A stretch of 46,118 bases of DNA from an uncultured Mucilaginibacter sp. (GTDB taxonomy: Bacteria > Bacteroidota > Bacteroidia > Sphingobacteriales > Sphingobacteriaceae), in the NCBI RefSeq assembly GCF_937859865.1, contig NZ_CALMAT010000098.1, positions 1 through 46,118 of the forward strand, written 5' to 3'. Below are positions 1 to 8,509 of the stretch, one piece after another. The position numbers and the translations under genes were made by a program. The notes below the pieces were generated by a model that was given only the letters and a program-made list of their open reading frames with translations, was not told the origin of the DNA and did no database searches. Each line of letters begins with the position of its first letter. Positions within the stretch are counted from its first letter, which is position 1.

Positions 1-100
1 TTTGGGTACTGTACCGATACAAAAAGTAAAATGGGCCAATGATTTTTATGCGGTAAAAGAAGCATAAAAAATACCTTGAACAAATTTTAAACAAGCTCTT
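1..100. repeat. Right part of a ~160-bp nested inverted-repeat element (type II), cut by window start
   Basis: The inner right arm ends in GGTAAAAGAAGCAT at about 52-64, followed by the outer arm TTGAACAAATTTTAAACAAGCTCT-like sequence ending near 98. The sequence closely follows the right half of the copy at 2725-2888, including the CCAATGATTTTTATGCGG stretch before the 12-mer. Confidence 0.85.
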
Positions 101-164
101 AAAAATAACAACTTTTTATGTTAAAAGTCCGTATTTATCCGATATTATTATTAGTGTTATTATT

Positions 165-1094
165 ATGCATAGCTTTTCCATTATACAACAACCACTGATA
201 TCAGTAATCGTGCCTTGTTACAATCATGGAGAATATTTAGAAACCGCAATTGAGAGTATTTTATTACAATCCTATAAAAATCATGAAATCATTGTGGTTG
301 ATGATGGCTCAACAGATAATACCAAGTTGGTTGCCAAAAAATATGCCGGAGTAAAATACGTCTATCAAACTAATCAAGGGCTTTCTGCAGCCCGAAACAA
401 AGGGATAGAAAAAAGTACAGGTAAATTTCTTGTATTTTTAGATGCGGACGATTGGCTCGTTCCTGATGCGCTTTTAACCAATTTAAAGCATTTTGAACAA
501 GATAATGAAGTTGCATTTGTAGCGGGGGCTTATGAGTTTTTTTATATGTGGAATAATGAAAAGTCACAAATTTGGCAAACCAATTTAATTGAAACGCCCT
601 ATTGCCATCTCCTGGAAAAAAATTTTATTGGAATGCATGCGTCTGTACTGTTTCAAAGGTGGGTATTTGAATTATTTAAATATGATACTAATTTAAAAAG
701 CTGCGAAGACTATGATTTATACCTCAAGATAACAAGAAAATTCAAAGTATCAGTTCATACAGAATTAATCGCTGTTTACCGCATCCACAGTAATAATATG
801 TCAAGCAATTTTGTATTGATGTTAGAAAGTGCTTTATTGGTATTAGAAAAGCAAAGAAAATTATTAAAAAATAAGACAGAAATAAAATGGTTTAAAAAAG
901 GCATTATTAGTTGGAAATCTTATTACTCTAAAAAAATTTATGAAAAGCTTTTAAACCATTTGTATGATGAAAACAAAAAAGTTATCAAAAAAGATATTGA
1001 AGATTTAAAGCGTTACGATACCTTTTCATATTTAAAGTATGTTTATTATGTTAATCTAAAATATAGAATCAAAAATTTAATAATTAAAAATTAG
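165..1094 (+). CDS. Glycosyltransferase family 2
   Basis: Predicted cytoplasmic GT-A glycosyltransferase that adds a sugar to the lipid-linked repeat unit of the surface polysaccharide. The N-terminal half carries the GT2 hallmarks: PLISVIVPCYNHGEYL at the start of the fold, the nucleotide-binding VVDDGSTDN at about residues 44-50, SAARNKGI before it turns to the metal-binding DADD at 93-96, and a CEDYDLYLK segment typical of the acceptor/base region. The 309-aa length is normal for a single-domain GT2. The C-terminal third is lysine-rich and AT-rich without a recognisable motif. It stands alone, with repeat elements on both sides. The donor and acceptor sugars cannot be read from sequence. 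Confidence 0.92.
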   Translation: MHSFSIIQQPLISVIVPCYNHGEYLETAIESILLQSYKNHEIIVVDDGSTDNTKLVAKKYAGVKYVYQTNQGLSAARNKGIEKSTGKFLVFLDADDWLVPDALLTNLKHFEQDNEVAFVAGAYEFFYMWNNEKSQIWQTNLIETPYCHLLEKNFIGMHASVLFQRWVFELFKYDTNLKSCEDYDLYLKITRKFKVSVHTELIAVYRIHSNNMSSNFVLMLESALLVLEKQRKLLKNKTEIKWFKKGIISWKSYYSKKIYEKLLNHLYDENKKVIKKDIEDLKRYDTFSYLKYVYYVNLKYRIKNLIIKN

Positions 1095-1214
1095 GTTTAA
1101 TTTGAACATGATAAGGAAGCACTGTTCTTTTTTATTTATAGATTACCAATAAGAAGTAAAAATGGGAATAAAACTTATCATACTGACTTTTCCAAAAAAT
1201 CCCCATTTACTAAA

Positions 1215-1395
1215 AGCCTGTTTAAAATTGCTTCAATCTATTTTCGATGCTTCTTTTATCTCCTAAAAACTGGTAAGCATTTGGTTTTTGCTTGGGTTAA
1301 ATTGATGCAAACACCAATTTTTATAGGGTAAAAGAAGCATTAACATCAATCCTCCTAAGCATATCGAAGGATCTTGAATAAATTTAAACAGGCTC
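1215..1395. repeat. ~160-bp nested inverted-repeat element (type I), with internal insertion
   Basis: The outer arms are AAGCCTGTTTAAAATTG (left) and AATTTAAACAGGCTC (right). The inner arms are ATGCTTCTTTTATC at about 1248 and GGGTAAAAGAAGCAT ending at 1340. Between the inner and outer right arms lies an extra CCTAAGCATATCGAAGGATC-like palindromic insert of about 20 bp. This copy is the reverse complement, with few changes, of the one at 6123-6284. It fills most of the 310-bp gap between the two convergent glycosyltransferase genes and could end both transcripts. Confidence 0.9.
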
Positions 1396-1404
1396 AAAGA
1401 GTTA

Positions 1405-2547
1405 TTAAATAATCTCCTTTATTAAACTAACAATGTCCCCTCCTGCTTTTTGCCAATTCAGTTTTGTTGAATACTGGTTGAAGGATGACAAGCAGAATCC
1501 TGAGTAATCTGTTGCGTTTTCCAGCTTTCCCTGTATGTATTCTGCATATTTAACGGGTTCATCCTGTAAAGTAAACATTTTACCATTTATATCATCCTCT
1601 ATTACACTGCTAATTCCTCCAACGTTAGTAGTAATACAAGGCAACCCGAATGAATTTGCTTCAGAAAATACTACAGGTGTACAATCTGCTTTGGATGGTA
1701 AAATCAAAAAATGACTTTCTGCAAAAAGTTGATCAATTTTTTGCTTCCCCGCAACATTTGCCTTGTTAATATAGCCATGATTAATTACATAATCAGGCAT
1801 AACCTCAAAAGGAAGTTCTTTTATACCAGCAATGTGCAATATGGTTTTTAAACCGTTAAGGTTAAGTAGCCGAGCTACTTCTAACGCTAAATCACCGCCT
1901 TTTCGGTTCCAATCTATACCTAAAAACAATAATTTACATACATTTTTAGAACGGCTGTTGATAATTGCTTTAATATCCTGCAAATTTCTGTTGCATTCAA
2001 TATTTGCTCCAAACGGAACAATCTTAACTTTATTTGGATTAATATGATAATCATTAATGGCAGATTGAGCTGCCCAACTGGAAGTATAAATGGCCAAACT
2101 GCAACTATCTAATGCTTCCTGCTCTATTTCGTTGCCTGTTTTTATTATTTCTGTATTTAAATCTGTATAATGATCATAAAAATTTATCAGTTTTGCAAAG
2201 GTTGCATCTGCATAAAAAACTTTAGGTTTATTACTTTTTACAAATGCTATATGCAGGTTTCCGGGAGAAAAAATCACATCCGAATCAGGTTTTATCCTAC
2301 ATTCTATTTGTTTTGCATAGTTTTTAGCAATATCAATACTTGGAACTAAATCAATGAGATAACTCTTGCCTATCATTCTATAAAATGCTTTTTTTAGCAG
2401 TAGTGCAGGCGTTAATTCTTTTGTTAAATTACCTACATAATCAACTTCTTCTCCCTGTTCTTTTAAAGATTTAGCAGCATAAAAACCAATCCCAGACCAG
2501 TTTTTAATATCGGCAGCATCATAGGTTGTTATGTAAGAAATCTTCAT
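1405..2547 (-). CDS. Glycosyltransferase family 4 (GT-B)
   Basis: Predicted retaining GT-B glycosyltransferase of the cytoplasmic repeat-unit assembly. The N-terminal domain begins MKISYITTYDAADIKNWSGIG, where the Gly-rich donor loop is expected. The C-terminal Rossmann domain shows KLLFLGIDWNRKGGDLAL at about residue 205, and then FLILPSKADCTPVVFSEANSFGLPCITTNVGG at about 285-315, which corresponds to the GT4 EX7E region (here xxPVVFSEAxSFGLPxI). The 380-aa length is usual. It is transcribed against the flanking genes and shares its upstream region (2548-2948) with the divergent export gene at 2949. The substrate is unknown. Confidence 0.9.
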   Translation of the reverse strand: MKISYITTYDAADIKNWSGIGFYAAKSLKEQGEEVDYVGNLTKELTPALLLKKAFYRMIGKSYLIDLVPSIDIAKNYAKQIECRIKPDSDVIFSPGNLHIAFVKSNKPKVFYADATFAKLINFYDHYTDLNTEIIKTGNEIEQEALDSCSLAIYTSSWAAQSAINDYHINPNKVKIVPFGANIECNRNLQDIKAIINSRSKNVCKLLFLGIDWNRKGGDLALEVARLLNLNGLKTILHIAGIKELPFEVMPDYVINHGYINKANVAGKQKIDQLFAESHFLILPSKADCTPVVFSEANSFGLPCITTNVGGISSVIEDDINGKMFTLQDEPVKYAEYIQGKLENATDYSGFCLSSFNQYSTKLNWQKAGGDIVSLIKEII

Positions 2548-2724
2548 ATTTTGTTATAAGTATTAGGTAAAGAGCGTTGAATTTTTTAAAATTGCAAAAA
2601 CGAAAACGTAACTAACATTGCTTGTTAAATAAAATTTTTAAATAAAACGATGAGGAAATCAACATAATTTACAATTATAGGTAATATTTTTTCTTATAAT
2701 ATATGTGCAACAGAATTTATATAT

Positions 2725-2888
2725 CAGCCTGCTTAAATTTCTATCAGAAAAATTTATAATGCTTCTTTTATGCCTGTAAATTTTGTTTTTAAAATATTGT
2801 TTTAATACAAAAAAGTACAATGTGCCAATGATTTTTATGCGGTAAAAGAAGCATTGAAAATATATTGAACAAATTTTAAACAGGCTTT
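2725..2888. repeat. ~160-bp nested inverted-repeat element (type II, reference copy)
   Basis: The outer arms are CAGCCTGCTTAAATTT and ATTGAACAAATTTTAAACAGGCTTT. The inner arms are ATGCTTCTTTTATGCC and GCGGTAAAAGAAGCAT. The copy at 28784-28946 is nearly its exact reverse complement, so the element occurs in both orientations. It lies in the 401-bp divergent region between the genes at 2547 (minus) and 2949 (plus). The rest of that region is AT-rich, with no further feature that I can support. Confidence 0.92.
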
Positions 2889-2948
2889 ATATCTTTTTAT
2901 ATATCTTTATAAGCCTTAATAATAAAATTTAAATCTTTAAAATTCTTT

Positions 2949-3716
2949 ATGAACAAAATAAATAATTTTTATTATATATTTTTAACACTACTTCTTAGTT
3001 CCTGCAGCTCTTATAAAAATATCCCCTATTTCCAGGACTTAAACCACACCAAACCCACTAAGGAACAAGTTGAAAACTACTCCCCGCTTACCATACAGCC
3101 AGCAGATGTTTTAAGCATCAATGTAAGTAGCAGAAATCCCGAATCTTCGGCTATATTTAGCAGTGTAAACGGGAATAATTCTAATAATTCACCAGATAAT
3201 CAAAGCATTGGGTATTTGGTGGATCAAAAAGGCAATATCCATTTGCCATTAATTGGAAATTTAAAGGTAGCGGGGCTAACTACTAACGAACTACGTGAAA
3301 AACTGAATCAAACTCTTCTTACCTATTATAAAGACCCGGTTGTAAACATTCGGCTACTTAACTTAAAAGTTTCTGTGTTCGGAGATGTATTGCGCCCTAA
3401 TATTTATACTTTACCCAATGAACGTACAACCCTTACGCAAGCACTAAGTTTAGCAGGGGATTTGAATATTACAGCCATGCGCAACAATATTATATTAATC
3501 AGGGAAGAGGACGGTAAACGGAATTATATACCCCTTGACCTAACTTCTAAAAAATTGTTTGAATCTCCGTACTATTATATAAAAAACAATGACGAAATTT
3601 ATGTACAACCAGACCGTACCAAATATGCTACTGTTGATCGTGGCAACCGTACTGCAACCTTTGTGCTTTCAGGTATTTCCGTCCTCGCCATTCTTCTTAC
3701 CTATTTACGTCGGTAA
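2949..3716 (+). CDS. Polysaccharide export outer-membrane lipoprotein (Wza/BexD-like)
   Basis: Outer-membrane polysaccharide export protein of the OPX family, expected to form the exit channel coupled to the Wzc-like protein encoded 10 bp downstream. A signal peptide ends in the lipobox LLLSSC with Cys19 as the lipidated residue. The poly-export domain follows (IQPADVLSINVSSRNPE at about 50-65, then GYLVDQKGNIHLPLIGNLKVAGLTTNEL at about 90-115). Next is an SLBB-type segment (LKVSVFGDVLRPNIYTLPNERTTLTQALSLAGDL, about 140-175). The C-terminus ends in one hydrophobic stretch (FVLSGISVLAILLTYL) followed by RR. The 255-aa length matches the short Bacteroidota OPX proteins rather than the roughly 380-aa enterobacterial Wza. 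Confidence 0.95.
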   Translation: MNKINNFYYIFLTLLLSSCSSYKNIPYFQDLNHTKPTKEQVENYSPLTIQPADVLSINVSSRNPESSAIFSSVNGNNSNNSPDNQSIGYLVDQKGNIHLPLIGNLKVAGLTTNELREKLNQTLLTYYKDPVVNIRLLNLKVSVFGDVLRPNIYTLPNERTTLTQALSLAGDLNITAMRNNIILIREEDGKRNYIPLDLTSKKLFESPYYYIKNNDEIYVQPDRTKYATVDRGNRTATFVLSGISVLAILLTYLRR

Positions 3717-3726
3717 TTTATAATAT

Positions 3727-6114
3727 ATGAATGTACAGCAAACGTCTTCCGCTACATCAACACCGCTTACTACGTTTACCAATCCTAATATTACCAGACA
3801 ATCTATAGATTTGAAAAGTATAATTACTAAATACCTTTATCATTGGCCCCTTTTTGTTGTTGGATTAATATTAGCCCTAACAGGAGCATTTATTTATGTT
3901 CAAATGGCCCAGCCTTATTACGAGATAAAGGCTACACTACTTATTAAAGATGATAAAAAAATGCCCGATCAGAAGTCGGCTTTAGATAAAATTGATCTTT
4001 TAAATTCAGCAAAAATAATAGAAAATGAAATTGAAATATTAAAATCAAAACAGCTTATCAGCCAGGTGGTGCAGGATTTGCAACTCTGGATTGTCTATCA
4101 AAAAAAAGACGGCTTATCTTATCAGGATTTGTATCAATCAAGCCCTGTTAAACTAACTTTAATAAATCCAACCGGAAATTTAAACCAAGCCACCGTCAAT
4201 CTTGTTATAAAAGATAATAATTCATTTTCCTTAATGCTGCCTAATGGTAAGTTAAAAGATTTTTCTTATACAAATACATTTAAAAACAGCTTTGGTACTT
4301 GGAAGTTGGAACCAACCAAAGCCTTGGCACAATATAAAGGCGCTACAATTAAAATTACACTTTTTGATCCCGATAAATTAGCACTAAACTATCAGAACGC
4401 CATTGATGCAAGCTTACCAAATAAGTTAACTACCGCTATTGTTTTATCTATTTGGGATGAAGTTCCGCAAAGAGGAAAAGATATTCTTAACCGCCTTATT
4501 TATAATTATAATTTAGCTGCCACCCAGGAAAAGAAACGCGAAACAAAAAGCACCCTTGATTTTATTGATCAAAGATTAGCTTCTTTAAATGGTGAATTAA
4601 CTACAGCGGAGAAAGGCATAGCAGGATTTAAAAGTAGCAGGGGCATTACAGATATCAGTGCTGATTCTAAAATTAGCTTAGAGAACCAGCAGGCAAATGA
4701 TGCCCGTTTAAATGAGGTAAATGTTCAGCTTAGCGTGATTGACGGAATTGAAAGGTATGTCAATTCTTCTCAAAATTCCGGAAAGGCACCGGCAACCCTT
4801 GGAATTACTGATCCTGCATTAAGCAGCTTGATTGAGAAATTATCAACTTTACAATTACAACGCGAACGACTGTTGGCTACTACACCGGAAACCAATCCGG
4901 ATTTTGAACCAATTAACAGGCAGATTGCAACTACCAGAGCAGCAATCAAAGAGAATGTTAGAAATATAAAGTCATCTTTATTAAATACGCAGGGTAAGCT
5001 TCAGTCCTTTAATTCCAGTTTTGAATCTTCCATCAGGAACATTCCAACTGAGGAGCGGCAGTATGTCAGCAAAAAAAGACAACAAGAGAGTAAAGAAAGC
5101 CTATACACTTACCTGCTACAAAAGCGGGAAGAAATGGCTGTAACTTATGCTTCTACATTAACCGATGACCGTGTAGTTGACCAGGCCTACGCCGGGCCAG
5201 CCAAAGACCAAAAAAAATCTTTAATTTATGCTGCGGCCATGCTTTTAGGCTTAGGATTACCCGCAGGGCTAATTTATGCCAGAAATAGTTTTAGCGATAA
5301 AATAACAACCTTACAAGAAATTAAAGATGCTGTAACCATTCCTGTTTTAAGTGAATTACCTTTTGAAGCATCTCAAAATTCAATTGTTATTAATGATACG
5401 AATACCAACGTACTTGGTGAACAGTTTAGGGCATTACGTACAAAATTATATTATTTGTTTGGAGAACGGGAGCATGGCCGGGTAACCTTATTAACTTCCA
5501 GCGTTGCCGGTGAAGGTAAAAGTTTTGTATGCACCAATTTAGCTACTTCACTTGCAAATGCAGATAGAAAAACAGTTATCCTGGAACTAGACTTGCGCAA
5601 ACCTAAAATTGCAGAAACGTTTAATCTATCAAAAGAACATGCAGGTATCAGTGATTTCCTAAAAGGAAACGCAACAATAACTGATATTGTACAAGCCTGC
5701 AGTATGGTACCAAACCTGGATATTATTAGTAGTGGAACAACAGTGCAAAATCCTTCGGAGTTGTTGGAGAAAAAACTATTAAAAGATTTAATTTTAAGTT
5801 TACGAAATAGTTACGACGATATCATTATTGATAGTCCTCCTGTACATTTGGTTCCTGATGCTTTGATTCTTTCCCGCTTAACAGATATTACTTTGTATGT
5901 GATCCGTCAGGGATTTACCGAAAAAGCAGAATTAAATTTTTTAAAGGAACTATATCAGCAAAAGCAACTACCTAATATCAATCTAGTTTTTAATGGTATC
6001 GAAAGAGCTAAATATGGTTATGGTTACCACTATAGTAATAACTACTATAATAATACTTATAAAAAAAGCAAAGGTGCCAATTCCATATTTAGTGATTTTT
6101 TAAATAGATTCTAA
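3727..6114 (+). CDS. Chain-length determinant / tyrosine autokinase (Wzc-like)
   Basis: Inner-membrane polysaccharide co-polymerase fused to a cytoplasmic BY-kinase. It controls chain length and links the polymerase to the export pore encoded just upstream (10-bp spacing, same operon). Order of parts: first membrane helix at about residues 35-60 (WPLFVVGLILALTGAFIYV), Wzz periplasmic domain with a long coiled coil, second membrane helix near 500 (LIYAAAMLLGLGLPAGLIYA), then the kinase. The kinase has Walker A VAGEGKS at about 593-599, Walker A' ILELDLRKPK near 618-627 and Walker B DDIIIDSPP near 698-706. The tail is rich in tyrosines (YGYGYHYSNNYYNNTY), the expected autophosphorylation cluster. 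The 795-aa length is typical of Bacteroidota fused Wzc. Confidence 0.96.
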   Translation: MNVQQTSSATSTPLTTFTNPNITRQSIDLKSIITKYLYHWPLFVVGLILALTGAFIYVQMAQPYYEIKATLLIKDDKKMPDQKSALDKIDLLNSAKIIENEIEILKSKQLISQVVQDLQLWIVYQKKDGLSYQDLYQSSPVKLTLINPTGNLNQATVNLVIKDNNSFSLMLPNGKLKDFSYTNTFKNSFGTWKLEPTKALAQYKGATIKITLFDPDKLALNYQNAIDASLPNKLTTAIVLSIWDEVPQRGKDILNRLIYNYNLAATQEKKRETKSTLDFIDQRLASLNGELTTAEKGIAGFKSSRGITDISADSKISLENQQANDARLNEVNVQLSVIDGIERYVNSSQNSGKAPATLGITDPALSSLIEKLSTLQLQRERLLATTPETNPDFEPINRQIATTRAAIKENVRNIKSSLLNTQGKLQSFNSSFESSIRNIPTEERQYVSKKRQQESKESLYTYLLQKREEMAVTYASTLTDDRVVDQAYAGPAKDQKKSLIYAAAMLLGLGLPAGLIYARNSFSDKITTLQEIKDAVTIPVLSELPFEASQNSIVINDTNTNVLGEQFRALRTKLYYLFGEREHGRVTLLTSSVAGEGKSFVCTNLATSLANADRKTVILELDLRKPKIAETFNLSKEHAGISDFLKGNATITDIVQACSMVPNLDIISSGTTVQNPSELLEKKLLKDLILSLRNSYDDIIIDSPPVHLVPDALILSRLTDITLYVIRQGFTEKAELNFLKELYQQKQLPNINLVFNGIERAKYGYGYHYSNNYYNNTYKKSKGANSIFSDFLNRF

Positions 6115-6122
6115 TTTATTTA

Positions 6123-6284
6123 GGGCCTGTTTAAACTTATACAAGAAGAAATGCTAATGCTTCTTTTACCCTATAAAAATTGGTGTTTGCATTAATTTAA
6201 ATAAAGCAAAAACCAAATGTTTGCCATTTTTTAGGCGATAAAAGAAGCATTGAAAATAGATTGAACCAATTTTAAACAGGCTCT
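6123..6284. repeat. ~160-bp nested inverted-repeat element (type I, reference copy)
   Basis: It begins GGGCCTGTTTAAAC and ends TTTAAACAGGCTCT. The inner arms are ATGCTTCTTTTACCC and GGCGATAAAAGAAGCAT, each followed inward by TAAAAATTGG-type sequence. It lies between the convergent wzc-like gene and the short beta-helix gene, whose stop codon is only 41 bp away. It is a plausible bidirectional terminator. Confidence 0.92.
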
Positions 6285-6325
6285 AAAGAAAAGTTTGATA
6301 ATAAGCTAGTTACTACTTAATACTA

Positions 6326-7819
6326 TTAGTTGCTAGCTTGTATAATCATCGGCTTATTAATAGGATCGCATAAATTTTCGTAAGCGCCCATATCAGGTGC
6401 TTTCCCGCTAAAAGTTAACCCAACGTTTTTGCCTGCATCAATACAGAGTGAAGTTTTCTGGAGGTGCAAATCATTTGTGCTTACAAAAAGTGGGTTTACA
6501 GATATAGAATGAAGCCCTTTTCCAGTTGCTGCTTTATACTGAGCCAAGCTCTTTTGATTACCGGTACTGTAATCTGAGTAGATGTCGCTTAATCCGTTAT
6601 TATAAAAACAATTGTAATCATCTTCTGCCAATACATTTTCATTTGTGCTAAAACTAATCATGGCATACCAAGAAGGGCTTTCTATGGTACTGAATACATT
6701 GTTTACCAGTCTGATCATTGGTACTTCTGACGCAGAGGCATAGTCCAGATTAAAAAAGCGGCTTTTAAAATCGTAAATAGAGTTGTTATAAACATTTATG
6801 CCACCAACTTTATAAATACCTATTGCCACACTTGTAAAATCTATCCCCCCTCCAATCATGATGTTTCCGGAAATGGTTGTATTTAACATTGCCCCAATAC
6901 CGTTTGTTGCCCCATGTCCATCCATCACCTCACACTGTTCATAGTTTATAGCATAAATATATGAATGTCCACCACTATACATGTAATTACCATTTATATT
7001 AGAATCAAAGGCATTTTCAAGCGCAATCGAATACTCTGGACAATTGTAGATTTTATTGTTTCTTATCGTATGGCCATAATCAACATGATAAGCCCCGTCT
7101 AGATCTATACCCGCCACTTGGCAATCATGGATAATGTTATTCTCAAAAATACAATCATGTGTATTAATCATCGTCCAAATCCCACGTACTGTAAAATTAC
7201 TTATGGTATTCCCTGTGTAAGTATTATGATGGCAAAACTTATGGTGCTCCCAAATGCCGTTGCCATTCCCATCATTAGTGCTTCCGTCAACAATATTATT
7301 CTCAAAAAAATTATAAGAACCAAGAAGTTGGACTCCACCATAAAAAACGCAATTTTTTATCCTGCAATTGCTCATTCCAATATCAGTGTCATTCCAAATA
7401 TTTCCTAATTGAACAACCATGCCCTTTGTGCCAGTCATTTTAAATGCTATTCCGTCAACTGTTTGATTGAGACTAAAATCCCTCGCAATGTTTATAGCTA
7501 CACCTGTACCGCCATCAATAACAGGCAATTCTCCACTTCCATAATTACCGAAAGTGATACCATTACACATAGTAGTAAGGGTAGCACCAGTCCAAACATC
7601 CCCTTTATTAAATAAAACAAAATCGCCTGGACGAATGCTGGCAGCGAAAGAATTTAGTTTATCTAAAGTTTTCCAGGGAGTTAATGAGTTTTTTGCCTGC
7701 TCACTACTTCTGCTATCATCACCAAACCTTGAGGAAAAGTAGTATGTGGAGGCCAAACAACACTGAGATAAGGCAATAAAAAATAAAACAAACAGTAGCT
7801 TCATAAAAGAGAAATTCAT
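6326..7819 (-). CDS. Right-handed parallel beta-helix protein, short paralogue
   Basis: Secreted right-handed beta-helix protein of the pectate-lyase/NosD-like fold. Such proteins often cleave or bind acidic polysaccharides, and a role on the locus's own polymer is inference. The better start is Met6 (codon 7804-7802): it gives MKLLFVLFFIALSQCCLAS, a clean signal peptide, and matches the start of the paralogue at 12765-15074. The body shows helix-coil repeats rich in N-N-x-I/V (NTYTGNTISNFTVRG, CIFENNIIHDCQVAG, TISGNIMIGGG). Protein similarity to the paralogue is very high up to about residue 475. Here it then stops at IIQASN, without the PA14 and T9SS sorting domains of the long copy. The export route and activity of the short form are unknown. 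Confidence 0.85.
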   Translation of the reverse strand: MNFSFMKLLFVLFFIALSQCCLASTYYFSSRFGDDSRSSEQAKNSLTPWKTLDKLNSFAASIRPGDFVLFNKGDVWTGATLTTMCNGITFGNYGSGELPVIDGGTGVAINIARDFSLNQTVDGIAFKMTGTKGMVVQLGNIWNDTDIGMSNCRIKNCVFYGGVQLLGSYNFFENNIVDGSTNDGNGNGIWEHHKFCHHNTYTGNTISNFTVRGIWTMINTHDCIFENNIIHDCQVAGIDLDGAYHVDYGHTIRNNKIYNCPEYSIALENAFDSNINGNYMYSGGHSYIYAINYEQCEVMDGHGATNGIGAMLNTTISGNIMIGGGIDFTSVAIGIYKVGGINVYNNSIYDFKSRFFNLDYASASEVPMIRLVNNVFSTIESPSWYAMISFSTNENVLAEDDYNCFYNNGLSDIYSDYSTGNQKSLAQYKAATGKGLHSISVNPLFVSTNDLHLQKTSLCIDAGKNVGLTFSGKAPDMGAYENLCDPINKPMIIQASN

Positions 7820-7892
7820 AAAAAACCATTTACTTATACCAATCTATCAATACTAAGTTGCAAAAATTTTAGAAAATTTAGCTTAATATTTT

Positions 7893-8055
7893 AGAGACTG
7901 TTTAAATTTTGTTATACGAAAAAATATTAATGCTTTTTTTATGCCGATAAATTTTGTCTTGCATAAAATTAAGATGTAAAAAGCATAAAAGTTGTTATTT
8001 TTCGGGTGATAAAAGAAGCATAAAAAACAAATTGAATAAAATTTAAACAGGCTCT
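7893..8055. repeat. ~160-bp nested inverted-repeat element (type II, diverged)
   Basis: The outer arms are AGAGACTGTTTAAATTTTG and AATTTAAACAGGCTCT. The inner arms are ATGCTTTTTTTATGCC (one change) and GTGATAAAAGAAGCAT. First of two elements in the 690-bp gap 7820-8509. Confidence 0.85.
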
Positions 8056-8205
8056 CATAATTAAGTGTGAAATTAAATTTACATTTAAAAAGCAGATGTA
8101 TATTTTTAACCTTAAAAAAGCATGTGTTTGTATTGTATTTATGTAAAAGAGAATAGGAAGATTAATCTTTATTATACGAATAAAATAAGCATAGAAACCA
8201 AATTT

Positions 8206-8367
8206 AGAGCATGTTTAAAATTTACTTAATTGGTTCTCAATACTTCTTTTATCGCATAAAAATTGGTAAACATGTGATCTTTAGTTTATTTAAATTGATG
8301 GAACTACCAATTTTACAGGGTAAAAGAAGCATTAGCATTTTTTCTTATATAAGTTTAAAAAGGCTCT
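8206..8367. repeat. ~160-bp nested inverted-repeat element (type I)
   Basis: The outer arms are AGAGCATGTTTAAAATT and AAGTTTAAAAAGGCTCT. The inner arms are TACTTCTTTTATCGC and AGGGTAAAAGAAGCAT. It has the same orientation as the copy at 1215. The stretch between this and the preceding element (8056-8205) is AT-rich with possible decayed arms only. Confidence 0.88.
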
Positions 8368-8473
8368 AAATAAACTTTAAACAAGCGCTAATAAACACTT
8401 TTATTAATCAACTCAATACATAAAATATGTTTTAAAAAATAATCGTTAAAATAAAAAGGGAACAGAAAAATAT

Positions 8474-8481
8474 TATATTTG
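8474..8481 (+). promoter_or_regulatory. Candidate Bacteroidota -7 box (TATATTTG)
   Basis: TATATTTG fits TAnnTTTG and lies 28 bp before the MBOAT start. The surrounding AATATTATATTTG is repeated in front of the acyltransferase gene at 11252. No convincing TTG -33 element is visible at the right spacing, so this rests on the -7 match and the shared context. Confidence 0.45.
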
Positions 8482-8509
8482 GAATTAGTTATTTTCCCAC
8501 AATACAAAT

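Noticed and set aside
2548-2948. JUMPstart/ops-type antitermination signal before the export genes
   Set aside because: No GGCGGTAG-like core is present in the region; it contains only the repeat element and AT-rich DNA.
6326-7819. Calling the short beta-helix gene a pseudogene
   Set aside because: The frame is intact from signal peptide to stop and the beta-helix domain is complete, so it may be functional although truncated relative to its paralogue.
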